Below, piece after piece: positions 11,611 through 23,183 of a stretch of 64,000 nt of DNA. Below the pieces are notes generated by a model that saw only the letters and a program-made list of their open reading frames with translations, was not told where the DNA came from and made no database searches. Both the position numbers and the translations under genes were made by a program. Source of the DNA: Oopsacas minuta (taxonomy: Eukaryota > Porifera > Hexactinellida > Lyssacinosida > Leucopsacidae). The DNA is taken from positions 62,001 through 126,000 of the forward strand of contig JAKMXF010000351.1 in NCBI GenBank assembly GCA_024704765.1. Reading direction: 5' to 3'. Positions within the stretch are counted from its first letter, which is position 1. Every line of letters starts with the position of its first letter.

Positions 11611-13044
11611 CTAATAATTGTATGAATTCATTTTCAGTAGTAGAACCATTTCGAAGTTAGTCTCATGAAGGGAATGCCTGTTATTTGCAAATATATCCCA
11701 CATATGGCTGAATAAACTTTCAACAGCAGCAGAAGATGGCAATGTAGTATTTTATCTTCGAAAAGCTTTCTCAATCAGAGGATAATTCTTTTAAATATTT
11801 CAATTATTTTTTTGTCTTGAGGATAGATATTCGCCGATAGCATCTGCATTTGGTTCATGGTGATAATTGACGGATGAGAAAGGTCCATCCTCAGAACTTT
11901 TTTCTGAATCATTGCTCGACTGCTTATTGTCAAACTCACCTTGAGCAAGTACTTTAATCTCTTCTTTTAGTATCGATACATCATTGTTGAGACCTCCTTC
12001 ATCTTCTATCCATGCAGTTTTAAATTGAGGAATTGTAAGTGAAGCCAAGATAATCCTCCTGTCAAAAAATTGATGGTTAAATCTTATATCAATTCTTTGA
12101 GCATTGATTCTCCGAGTGGTTCACAATATCTCAGATTTTCCATTACCGTTCGTAATTGATTCTTTAATACAGTTAAAGTGGGAAGTACTTTTGACCTTCT
12201 AGAATAGTGAGGGCTGTCGAAATCGGGGACATCACTATACAGTATTCTTCAATGAAGACTAAGTCAGCTTGATTGAATCGTTTCTTAATTCCTAGTGCGT
12301 CGATAATTCCAGATAGATTACCACCGTTTCTCTCGATCATAGTTCTCATCTAGTCCATAGCGTGAAACGTTGAGTTTCATCGAGTAGGAACGGGAGTAAC
12401 AAATAGGGAATCGATTGTCTCTCGTATAATATCAGTGGCTGAAGTGCTTCTAAACTGTTTGTACCGGATGACTTAACAAATAGAGAAGGAAGAACGTACT
12501 ACCTTTTTTAACTAGAGTTCTCATAACAGTTTTTCGTATCTTAGGTTACAACTAAATTATGCGTGTGTGCGGCACATCTAATTGTGGAGGAAGATGATAC
12601 ATATTATCTGAATTATCTCCTTCAAGTGTAATGTAATCGGTGATCTCAACAAATGACAAATTATCTTCAAATAATATCGTAATCGTTTTCTTCGATAGTT
12701 TCTCCACTTTCAGAACTAAATGATGTGAAAGTTTTAACAAAATTACTTCCGTTATCTCTACTAACGGAACTAGTTTTATTATGAATACAAAATTCAACCA
12801 AAATATCAACAATCTTTCCCGTAATGACGTTGTAAGTATGACTTCCAATAATTTGACGACATGCTAAAGCAACTGACTTTCTCTTCAATTGTGAATCGAT
12901 CCAGTGAGCAGTAACTCCGAGAAATGATTTTGTACCACGAGACCATCCATCCGCAGTTATTGAACTAAATTTTGTTTCGGAGAAGGATTCTTTTATGTTC
13001 CCCTCCATTATTTCAAAAGAAATATCCATATTGCTCCTTAAGGT
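11611..13044 (-). pseudogene. hAT transposase remnant (ZBED-like)
   Basis: Read on the minus strand from 13044, the frame gives an RNase-H-like hAT block: SSITADGWSRGTKSFLGVTAHW, then ACRQIIGSHTYN and SVSRDNGSNFVKTF. The middle is frameshifted. Near 12048 comes a TIPQFKTAWIEDE segment, and 11611-11760 carries the C-terminal dimerisation signature (LPSSAAVESLFSHMWDIF, then a LLLKMNS end and stop). At least two frame breaks make it non-functional. The open frame continues past 13044 to 13107, but that part is encoded by the 35-bp repeat element (GQNP is read from GGTCAAAATCC), so the true N-terminus is lost or displaced. Confidence 0.75.
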
Positions 13045-14085
13045 CTGTTGCGTAGGATTTTGACCCGCAATACAAAATCCTAATAGCATATCCATGGTGC
13101 GGGTCAAAATCCTACGATGTAATATATGCGTAGGATTTTGACCCGCATCAAAATGTATTACACTAATTACAGCCGTAGGATTTTGACCCGCATATAATAT
13201 ATTATTGTCGTAGGATTTTGACCCGCATATAATATATTATTATCGTAGGATTTTGACCCGCATATAATATATTATTATCGTAGGATTTTGACCCGCATAT
13301 AATATATTATTATCGTAGGATTTTGACCCGCATATAATATATTATTGTCGTAGGATTTTGATCCGCATATAATATATTATTATCGTAGGATTTTGACCCG
13401 CATATAATATATTATTGTCGTAGGATTTTGACCCGCATATAATATATTATTGTCGTAGGATTTTGACCCGCATATAATATATTATTGTCGTAGGATTTTG
13501 ATCCGCATATAATATATTATTGTCGTAGGATTTTGACCCGCATATAATATATTATTATCGTAGGATTTTGACCCGCATATAATATATTATTATCGTAGGA
13601 TTTTGACCCGCATATAATATATTATTGTCGTAGGATTTTGATCCGCATATAATATATTATTATCGTAGGATTTTGACCCGCATATAATATATTATTGTCG
13701 TAGGATTTTGACCCGCATATAATATATTATTGTCGTAGGATTTTGACCCGCATATAATATATTATTGTCGTAGGATTTTGATCCGCATATAATATATTAT
13801 TGTCGTAGGATTTTGACCCGCATATAATATATTATTGTCGTAGGATTTTGACCCGTATATAATATATTATTGTCGTAGGATTTTGACCCGCATATAATAT
13901 ATTATTGTCGTAGGATTTTGACCCGCATATAATATATTATTATCGTAGGATTTTGACCCGCATATAATATATTATTGTCGTACGATTTTGACTCTAAAGT
14001 AATCTTACTTCTCTTTCATTTGACTTTTTCGAATTCCATACACTTTCATTACGTAATTACCACTAAATGTACGTAATGTAATTCA
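13045..14085 (-). repeat. Tandem-repeat mobile element, copy B (about 25 units of 35 bp)
   Basis: Positions about 13125-13990 are roughly 25 near-identical copies of a 35-bp unit (TCGTAGGATTTTGACCCGCA plus an AT-rich tail). The spacing is exactly 35 bp where I counted it (13453 to 13488). The element begins at CTGTTGCG (13045), abutting the hAT remnant. It ends in GTAATTCAA at 14085 after a non-repeated end of about 95 bp. Copy A at the window start is the same element in reverse with only about seven units. Units differ mainly at one position (TTGTCG or TTATCG) and by an occasional GATCCGC. There are no variable spacers and no coding capacity. Confidence 0.85.
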
Positions 14086-15180
14086 ACTTTAGACTAGCTA
14101 TACTTATACGTAACTGAATAAATAAGTCAATTTAGAGTTGGATTCTAGAAAATAGTGAATTTGTTAGATAACATGTAAACTATGTTCCCACTACATATTA
14201 CAAATTTACAATATGTATAATTATCCAAAATGCCAAAAATGGACAGTATACGTATATAAATATTATATATTAATATTACTTGGACAGGAGGTGGTAGGTA
14301 TTTGATAATTGTGTTCAGTAACTCATAATAAATAATAGAATTTAACATGTCAATCTATATATTGCAATATATTCTATCAAATAACAAAAATTTTACAAGC
14401 ATTAGCATGATAATGAATATTCGGAATATCTTAAGTACGAATTGTAGGCGATTTCATCTTTACCCATTTCTCTATACTTCCTAACAAGCTTTAAGGAATA
14501 TACCACTGAGATATGTTCATCTATTGGACAAGCGTAGACTATGCATTTGTTACGGGAGTCTTGGTATAATGTTGATACACATATAGAGTTGAGGTGAAAA
14601 CCGCGAGCCTCTGGCACGCTGCATACTCCTGGAAAACACTAGATTTCTATAAACAAAACAAGTCAGCTGCGGTGGCCTCCTCCTTCCCCTTACAGCCACC
14701 CCCTAACGCTAAACGTCTAACGTTAACCTCACCTTGTTAATTTGTGCAGTGTTGGAGCGAGTTTGATGTGATTGCGATCACACCAAATTCGATTCTAAGC
14801 TGCAACATACACGAATACGTACAATAAATCGTAATTTAACAGACACACGAGGAGCTAACGGACCCCGAACGGCCACAGACAAGGAGACATTAAATAATAA
14901 AAAATAGATAAGAAACTCGCTTGTATCTGATTCCATGCTGTATTTCGTCTCGGCGTAGACTCGTCAGTTGCACTGCCTTTCTCGCAATATACTTAGATGG
15001 TAGAGTGATGATATTCGTCACTGGGGATGTGCTGTTGCAGGTCGCGTTTCCATTATCTGGGCTCACCATGATAGGGATTGCGTTGCCTGAATAACCTCGG
15101 GCAGAGGTCCCCACAAGGTTCGATCTACCTTGCCTTTGAGCGCTTTCGAATGATGGAAAAGAGTCGTGAATCGCTAAGAA
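14086..15180. other. Non-coding flank of the integrase gene
   Basis: No supported gene. Sequence from about 14640 to 15180 is less AT-rich than its surroundings and lies directly 3' of the integrase-protease gene. It may hold the 3' untranslated part or the terminal region of that element, but I could not find a matching inverted end near 19.5-19.7 kb. Confidence 0.3.
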
Positions 15181-18100
15181 TTAGTCAGAAGAGTGCAAGA
15201 GGTAGAATACAGTATTGAGTGATCCGATGAAAGTGTCACAGTCCCAAAGTTGGATAATTGGTTCTCTCATTCCGTCATATTTATAGAATTGCCCGTTTTG
15301 GTAAAGGATTGAATAGAAGTGTCTATTACTCAATATGCTAAAGCCAGCAAGTTGGTAGTGAAGTGTCCGTTGGTTGTGACTGATGGTAAAGTGTTTGTCA
15401 ATATCGCTTACAAAAATGTCTGGCAATTCGCGTAGATGTCCGATTTCAATTGTTAGCATGACAGGTATTGACTTGAATTGACCAGATATCCTCTCTAAGA
15501 CAGCAGTAGTTGATCCACAAGACTTGCATTTAATAGGAACGAGACGTCGATTAACGGATGATTCCAGGTTTGTAATAACGCCTCCTATATTACTAATCAT
15601 GGATTGTGTCTCAAAGATATTGGTGCATTGGTGGCATTGGAAGATAGTGAAATATTTGTCGTTACACAAATCTTCTGTTCGTAAATATTTGATGATGTTA
15701 CCCTCTGATCCAAAGAAATCATAAGACCGTATCAATCCTGAGGAATCATAAATAACTTCAAGCCCAATTTTAGTAGCAACATATACTCGAAGTTTCTCAA
15801 ATTCACAATTAGCAGCCAATTGGAATATGTAATGGAATTCAGCTTCAGTATGTGTACTTCCGATTAACTTCAGTGAGTCTATGATGGTTGCTTTATTCGA
15901 ACTAAGAATAGCCAATATATTGTCGATAGAACAGGTGTTAGATTGCACGATGTTGTTATACTCTCCTCCCCATTTAGGATATGGGATAAGATCTGATGCA
16001 TTTTGTATAGATTGTTCTGGTATTTCAATGATCTCATGAACTTGCTCAGTTGGGAATATTAACTCAATTATTACTGGTAATAGAACAGCAATTGGATAGT
16101 CAAGATCTCTTCGTGTCTCTTCAGGTATTTCAGTAGGATAGGAGGAACGATATTCTGCGTACCAATTACCGGCTGATACAGCAAGTTTCTCCTTAATCTC
16201 AAAATTTAGTTCGTTGGGTGGATGGTAAGAATATAGTAAATTCAATGAAGTTAGAGATGCAGCTTTTGTAGCGAGTTTCTCATGTAGTTGGGTTAAGTAT
16301 GTGTTATTGACAAGAGCTGATAGTATTCGAGGTTTCAATTGAAGTAGCTCAGAGTCGATATTTTCATAGATTGAGTGTTGTTGCGGTGTTTCAAATGTTT
16401 CTTCCATGGTATCCAGGTTCAATATATCATCCAAAGAATCTAAATACATAATAAATATGTGAAATGTAGGATTGCTATTACGTATTAATCGAATCAATAC
16501 AGAACACAGCTAGTTTATATGTACTTAATCATGGGCTGAGTCAATTAGTTATAGTTCAGTACAATATTGTCTTGCTAATATATTTACCGCTAGAAGGGAA
16601 TTTGCAAGATCTTTTGGGCTTCTTTGATTTGCCTGTCTTCGTTCGAACCTGCCGTTTTTCGCTCATGCGAGAATGATATTTTCTTGATAGATGGATAGGT
16701 AATTTTGTTGTTTTGCTATCTGGGTCTTTGCGAGCAACTAGGTCGCTTGGTTTAACTTCCTCTATCATATATGGTCCCAAATATTTCATTGCATCTTTTG
16801 TTCCTGGGAGTCGCTTGGCTTTCTTTATATTATGTACAAGTACCTCATCTCCTTCCACAAATTCTGATCTAAAGTTTACACAATGATTATACAAAGAATT
16901 ATAATGTGCCAATTACGTACAGTTTGTAATGATGATAATTATATAACTAAAAGTAAGTGTTTTGGAATTTAAGAATTCATATAATTGAGGAAACAATAAA
17001 TTAGTTCCGATTCAAGACTATTTCATATTTACCTGATTATACAACAGTCAGTGAATTTAATTTAATTTTAGTAAGAGATGATGTATGAAATTCCAACATG
17101 TTACATCACAAAAGAATGTGTTCCGTTATTTCATACCTGTTGTGTTTAACTTTGCCGTTATATGTTCTCTTTTGAACTTTCTGGCCTGCCTTGATGTTTT
17201 CAATAGCATTCATTCTGTCAGCTTTACGTGTGGAAGAAAGATTCTCTATCCATTCGTTATCAGTTATAGGCAAGTCAAATGGGCGTGGTTCGTTTGCATC
17301 CATTTGAATATTCTCATCTTCTGATACTTCTGCCTCTGAGACATCAGCTTCGGTTAGTAATCCGGGGTTAGTTGGAGAAGTGATAAGATTGAGAAGGTTA
17401 GATGAATCAGAGTCTCTCCCAAACATGAGATAAAAGGGTGTGTAGCTTGTAGAGATTTTGGTTTGAGTATTTACTGCTAGTACTGCTGTCTGTAATTTCT
17501 CTGTCCATTCAGTGTCCCCTTCAGATTGCATCTTGTTGATTTTTCTATTTGTAAAAGTGTTAAATTGATTCAAAGCTATCTAATTATAAACGACGTGTAT
17601 TAAACGTATGTAAGGCTTTGAATAGATATATATTTATATTTAGCATCAATACTTACGTTTTCAATATTTTGTTGTGTGACTCAACAAGTCCGTTACTTTG
17701 TAGGTGGTATGATGTGGTTCTTCTGGTGTTGATATTTATCTTCTTGTGAAATTCCTGAAATTGCTATTTTGAAAGTAAATAAGAGAACAATGACAATCTA
17801 CTACGCGCATGTATTTAGTCTTGTACAACAATAGTAAGAAAGATAAAACGATTAATAAGGTAAATTTTCCTCCCGAAGTTAGTAGCATTAATTCGTAAAT
17901 TCTTATTTATTAGTATTTAACATAAATTATAATCCAATTTTCCACACGGTTTCTTAAATATAGCGATCAGGACGCATAATTTCCTACCAGGGTATATATT
18001 GAAGCAATGCGTTGACAATTGACAATGCAACTTGTTACGTACGTATATCCAATATAGTAAGTTGCATTGTGTATCAGGAATAATTCTTTGGTGTATTTAC

Positions 18101-19492
18101 AATTACTAATCTCGAGTATGTAAAAATATGAGTTACCTTGCTTGAGAATTCTGTTCCCTGATCATGTTGGAGGATGTTAGGCACACCGAATGAGAGATAA
18201 ATTTCCTGTAAACAATCCAATATTTCTTTAGATGTTTTAGTCTTGAGTGGTCGGGCAATTACAAATTTACTCAGGTAGCACACGATGACAAGAATGTGCT
18301 GAAATCCAAGTACAGTGCGAGACATATTACATATGAGATCAATTCCACAATGACACCATGGTTCTTCAGGAGGAGGAATAGGTTGAAGCTCTCGTTGTGG
18401 CTGAGGAGGTAGAGCAGCAGAGGTTTGACAGTCATGGCAAGTTCGGATCTAGGACGGGAAATGATTTAATTGTCAGTTTGCAGTCCTGTCTTAATGTAAT
18501 TTGCTACGTCCCAGATGTCCCACTAAATTAGCATTCCGTCCCGCTTTTTCTTCACTCAGGTTGGCAAATATGTTTATGTGAAATACTCCCACTACCTATC
18601 CCAATTACTAACTACCGCAAGGATCATTAGTTGTTAGATACATGATTGGTTGGTTGTACCGCACAAATAGATTTCCATATGATAAAATTGTATACCGGTA
18701 TACTAAATATCATCAGATCGCACAAATAATGGTGTATACAGTAGAATAATTACAAGGTGAATAACCTCAAACTATAAAATACATCCTGTTCTCAGACTTA
18801 CCAACCCCTTTTGCAAATTTCCCTGGATTTTATCGTTGCTAAATCCCTGGATTTCAAAATTTGTAATCCAGGTATCCCTGGAGGGTTGGTAAGTCTGTGT
18901 TCTCAGCCACATTTTCTTGGAAATCATATATGAAAGAAATACGTAATTTAGTAACTCACGTAGGATCCAACATCATTGTATATACCATTCCAATCATATT
19001 TGTTTCGGATTCCATCGATGGTAGTGTTGATTCCAGGATGAGTGACATTGTGATAGAATCCGATAATGTTGTTAATTTCTGAGACTAGTGGAATCTCCAA
19101 GTATTTCACACAGCCATTCTTCTTTCTGAAAATCTACAAGAAACTTATTCTAGTTAAACGCTGAGGTTATAGGTAGCATTGAGGGGCAGAGGAGCCCCCT
19201 AGCGTTTTCGCCCTTCTCATCTCCCCATTGTACGCAAATTTAATGAGGCAACTACATATCTGCCTCCTCGCAGGTATGTAGTTACCTCAAGATTTCTAAT
19301 TATGTCTTGGAAATATGTATAAATCAAAAATATCATTCAGGAATATACCTTCATTAGCTTATTCTCTTGAAAGTAAATCCCCTTGCACTTTCTGACAAAA
19401 TTCTTCTTTCTGTAGCGATCACTCTTGATTTCTGGTGGGATAATATTCGTCTGGAGGTATCCACGAATTGCTTCATGCTCTGTCGCATCCAT
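15181..19492 (-). CDS. Multi-exon integrase fused to a ubiquitin-protease-like domain (Ginger/GIN-like)
   Basis: I assemble seven exons on the minus strand: 19492-19349, 19133-18960, 18448-18137, 17763-17657, 17579-17137, 16868-16588, 16439-15181, about 900 aa. All proposed introns are GT-AG. Exon 2 has the HH half (FYHNVTHPG) and exon 3 the CC half (TCHDC) of an integrase zinc finger. The catalytic D, D, E are in CGIDLIC, QHDQGTEF and LVESHN (exons 3 and 4). Exon 6 is the integrase C-terminal barrel (EGDEVLVHNIKKAKRLPG). Exon 7 carries a peptidase C19-like domain: Cys in SNTCSIDNIL (15931-15933), a CxxC...CxxC zinc site, and a His box with HFYSILY (His codon 15319-15321) and YDGM. Exon 6 joins exon 7 in frame (phase 1), so it is one fusion protein. 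The exon 4-5 junction does not keep frame by my reading, so a 1-2 base indel or another splice site is needed there. It has no gag or reverse transcriptase. It is either a Ginger-type DNA transposon gene or a domesticated one. Confidence 0.7.
18793..18898. mobile_element. Small hAT-like MITE in intron 2 of the integrase gene
   Basis: CAGACTTACCAACCC (18794) and GGGTTGGTAAGTCTG (ending near 18897) form terminal inverted repeats about 100 bp apart. The flanks CTGTTCTC and GTGTTCTC match at seven of eight bases, as expected for a hAT-type 8-bp duplication. The body has two TCCCTGGATTT words. It lies wholly within an intron and would be removed by splicing. Confidence 0.6.
19239..19290. repeat. 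Short perfect-like hairpin in intron 1
   Basis: GAGGCAACTACATA at about 19242 and TATGTAGTTACCTC at about 19276 are inverted repeats around a small loop with CTGC/GCAG continuing the stem. It may be a micro-MITE or a structured RNA segment in the intron; no more can be said. Confidence 0.45.
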
Positions 19493-19645
19493 AATGAAAA
19501 ATGCCAAAAGTAAATATAAGTGTTTGATATTGAAATCTAGAAACAAAGTAAAATGTTAGTGTGTGCATTTAGGACGTCACACATGTATAAATACGAATAC
19601 TATGTGACTAGGGATGAAATATTGATATTACTTGATTTGCAATTG

Positions 19646-19692
19646 CTACTTGCGGATCAAAATCCTACGCGGGTCAAAATCCTACGCAACAG
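19646..19692 (+). repeat. Fragment of the 35-bp repeat element
   Basis: Two adjoining units (GCGGATCAAAATCCTACG and GCGGGTCAAAATCCTACG) end in CAACAG at about 19692, then unrelated sequence. This third copy ends at the same base as copies A and B, which defines the element terminus. It lies about 150 bp upstream of the integrase gene start. Confidence 0.7.
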
Positions 19693-20685
19693 GTCTCGTG
19701 GCACAGAATGTGACATTTTGGAGCTAGACGTAGGATAAGATTACGAAATGACTTAGATCGTACAAGCGCAAGAGGTTCACAATCATCAATAATATGTTTC
19801 ATGTTTACTGTATCCAATTCTTTCTGACATATGAAAGGTTTTACAAGTATCAGAATCTATAAACGGGTCTATTTTCGACTGCTTTGCACGCAGTTCATCT
19901 TGGATGAATATCCTCATGCTTTGAAAGCTTAAACATGCTCTCAATATAACCTCACTTCGATAGTGACATCAATAATGAAGATTAGGTAAATTCATACAAG
20001 ATAAACCTTGCACAATACAATAATAATGACTCAGAATGTTTTCGCAAAGAATCCGTTACTCCAACCGAACTGTAATGCCCATATCTATGGTTGTTTATTA
20101 AACAGAAATGTAGAATCAATGCATTCTACGAATGAATGTTACAAAATGTTGAACACAAATTTGGAACAATTATCTAAGCATAAAAAGGGTACAATTATAG
20201 AATGTTACACCCCTAACTTTTGCAAGATGGTAAAAATCGCTATATGAGCCGTATAGAGCATGTCGAGAGATGAAAAGTGTGCTAGAGATTTCGAAAATCT
20301 TGTCAAGAAACAAAATAGTTACAGCAATTCTAGCTTATAAGCCAAAGTCTATGGGGAAAATTGCAACTTCATTGAAGCCAAATATATTACAATAATAGTG
20401 TTGCAAATAGCATAGTAGTGTGCATACAATACTACAACATACCTAATTAACATTTCAATGTCTAAGTAATTTGTGTTACCTATTAATCATTCTCTTAATC
20501 TCCAAATAAATAGACATATTCAATAAACATACAATCTGCAATAATGATATTCTGTTAATTAACTACATATCAAGAGATTATTTAGTATCTACTTGAACTT
20601 AAATGGAGACAGTTGTTAGTTCTATTCCTCGGGTATCACATCTTCTAATAATCTCCAGCGATTCTTTTTCGTTTGATTAATGTAA

Positions 20686-20819
20686 AGCCCACTATACACA
20701 ATGCAACTATGTTGTACCGTGTATTATGGGATGGCATGCACAAAATTTTTGCATCGTGTGTATTGATCGTTGCATGCCAAAATGTTGCACATAAATATTG
20801 TTGCATGCGTAAGGGGGCT
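20686..20819. mobile_element. 134-bp PIF/Harbinger-like MITE
   Basis: AGCCCACTATACACAATGCA at the left and TGCATGCGTAAGGGGGCT at the right form inverted ends. The flanks are TAA at 20683-20685 and TAA at 20820-20822, the 3-bp duplication expected for PIF/Harbinger MITEs. Several internal TGCAAC/GTTGCA words add to the fold. No coding capacity. Confidence 0.6.
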
Positions 20820-21372
20820 TAAAACAAAGCTTTCAATGAAATTTTAGAAATTTATCAAATCATACTATACCACAGGACACCTTTTACACTTGCATGAAAC
20901 TTCTATTGCAACCGATTTGCCTGAAACTGTATTTCATGGTATGCATATTTTTGGTTGTTTGTCTGGAATTGATTGAGAACTTATAAGAACTAATGACTTT
21001 ATTTTGCATGGGGTTGTGGGATACTCTATCTAGCAACTTTTGGGATAACTAATGCAAGAGTTTCTTTGTGAATCAATTCAAATTGTATTAGTAAATACAG
21101 TATTGGGTTCACTGATTAAGGCCCAAAATTCGAGCAAATTCCCATATAAGGAAACTGGAATTAGGACGAAAATTATTCATTACTCCAGTAACAAACAGCC
21201 TTATAACAAAGTCTGTTAAAGCCTCTGCATCTTACAGTTCAGGGGGCTGCTTGCTACAGGACCCCAGAATTGTAGGACAAGGAGACTTTCACGTACTTGG
21301 TTATATGGCTGTTTGCTATTAAAGTAATGAATAATTGTCGGACTTAGTCATGTTTCAAAATAAAGAGGAATA

Positions 21373-22707
21373 TCGGGGCGTTCAATAAGTCTTTCGGGTC
21401 ATGATAAATCTTAGGAATTAGTCAAGTACGATATCTAACTTTCATATATTATAAGTCCATATAGTTAAACTCTATATACTGAAAGTTTCATGCATATTCA
21501 ATACAAATTATGAATTTTTGAAATAGTTACATGTAGTCAATTTATACCCACTGTTGAATTTATGGCTTCAAAGGATGATAGTTTCAACCTCAAATGACGA
21601 GCAACATAGAGTTTCCCACAATACTCAAGGTTCAGCCAGTACAGATCTTCAGCGAGTTGCAAGAGATATTGTGCGTGGATTGTCCTTCTAGATCTACTCT
21701 AGAGCGATGGGCTGCCCGTTTAAGATCTAGTGATGCTGATGTCACAGATTTGCCTCGATCTGTAAGACCGGTATCCGCCACTAATTCAGAGAATATCGCT
21801 CTGAATGGAAGTATGGTTAGGGAAGACAAGTGCATCACTGTCAATCAGTTAGAACAAATAACGGAGATTTCATCGGGAGCTATTCATACAATTCTGACGA
21901 CTGAGCTTGGCTACCGATCGATTTGTGGGAAATTGGTCTCGCATAAGCTCAGTGAGAATCACAGGTTGGCACGACTGAATATTGCCAAGAAACTCTTGGA
22001 AACTTATGAGAACTGCGATTCTAGATGCCTAACAGAGATTATTACTGGTGACGAGACATGGATGTACTATTCAACACCATATAGCAAGTATAAGAAGCGA
22101 TCATGGGTGAGAGGCGACAAACACCCGGCGAAAATTCCTAGACTCGACTTCAGAAAACCTAAGATTATGCAAACCATCTTAGTCAGTAGTCATGGAATTG
22201 TCTTTCAATTAACTTGTAAGAGTGGCAAGGTTGTTACTGCTACTTTCTTTACAGAGCAAGTGCTTTTTCCAAATTTAATAAAAAATATAGAAAAGTACCG
22301 CCCGAAAACCGGAACTCGAGGAATGAAGATTTTAATTGATAACGCCAGTTTCCATACAGCTAAGCTTACCAAAAATTTCTTGGATGTAGAAGGGTTAGAA
22401 TTACTTCCCTATTCACTATACTCACCAAACCTAGCTCTGTGTGATTTTTGGCTATTCCCAAGCTTAAAATCTATCTTCAAGGCAAAGATCTTAACTCATT
22501 ACAAGCCCTCGGAACGGGCCTGTTACAGTACTTCAAATCCATCCCCGAAGAAGAGTACAGGAATGTGTTTCCAAGTGGGTGGAAAGGTTAAAACTTTGTG
22601 TATCTGGAGGAGGGGATTACTTTGAATAAATAATATAGTGAATTAGTGTGTATAGTGTTTGTATCATATTCTATGATATCACCCGCAAGACTTATTGAAC
22701 GCCCTAG
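21373..22707 (+). mobile_element. mariner element with TA target duplication
   Basis: Inverted ends GGGGCGTTCAATAAGTCTT (left) and its near complement AAGACTTATTGAACGCCCT (right) bound about 1.33 kb. TA lies just outside at 21371-21372 and 22708-22709. The body is the transposase remnant described separately. The insertion is inside the block bounded by the long inverted arms. Confidence 0.8.
21594..22625 (+). pseudogene. mariner transposase (D,D34D), near-complete but frameshifted
   Basis: The long frame covers most of a mariner transposase, which cuts and pastes the element in the nucleus. The second helix-turn-helix and linker region (GRPVSAT-like RPVSATNSENIA) are recognisable. The catalytic Asp residues are present: Asp153 in GDETW, Asp249 in ILIDNASFHTA and Asp284 in CDFWLFP, with 34 residues between the last two. 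The first HTH is largely lost. The C-terminus leaves the correct frame near 22490: the usual ending (LQYFKSIPEEEY, then RLKLCVSGGGDYFE) is read in other frames. The element is therefore probably dead, though it could still be mobilised through its ends. Confidence 0.8.
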
Positions 22708-23183
22708 TACAAATGGTTAAATTCAATATTATAATCTATAGGAATGACAAAGAACCTACATGAATGAGTGAATATACCCTTCAGTGAATTATAATAAATA
22801 TAAATGAACCGCTTTTAACGTATTCTAAGTATTACTTTACAAGTTAGAGATGGTCATCTGCCATGCGTGTTGGAACAAACTCATAACATCATAAAAACAA
22901 TGAAATATAATGGGTTGTTGATGAATTATATCGTTCATCATGCGAATTATTTGCATTTGTATAGTTTTAACATTTTTTAAATGGAGTGTTTATCTTTTTC
23001 TTGCACGTTAATGTAGTATGGCTTTTTCATGGTTGAAAAAGTAACAATTGATTTTTCTATCTGAGTGATAAAAAGCAAATCGATAGTGTGGATCATCTCC
23101 AAGTAGACAGATCTAAGCAATCTCTATAAATATTAACAATATATTTCGATATCAGAAATACAACTGCATATCATTTCAAACTT

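Noticed and set aside
13110-13995. CRISPR-like array of regular repeats
   Set aside because: The 35-bp units are directly adjoining with no variable spacers, and the window is animal nuclear DNA.
1-14085. One 14-kb composite transposon carrying TSEN2
   Set aside because: A third fragment at 19646-19692 ends at the same CAACAG with different flanks, so the inner boundaries look like ends of a small element inserted twice. It cannot be fully excluded without other copies.
15181-19492. LTR retrotransposon or viral integrase
   Set aside because: There is no gag, protease or reverse transcriptase and no LTR pair, and the gene has six spliceosomal introns.
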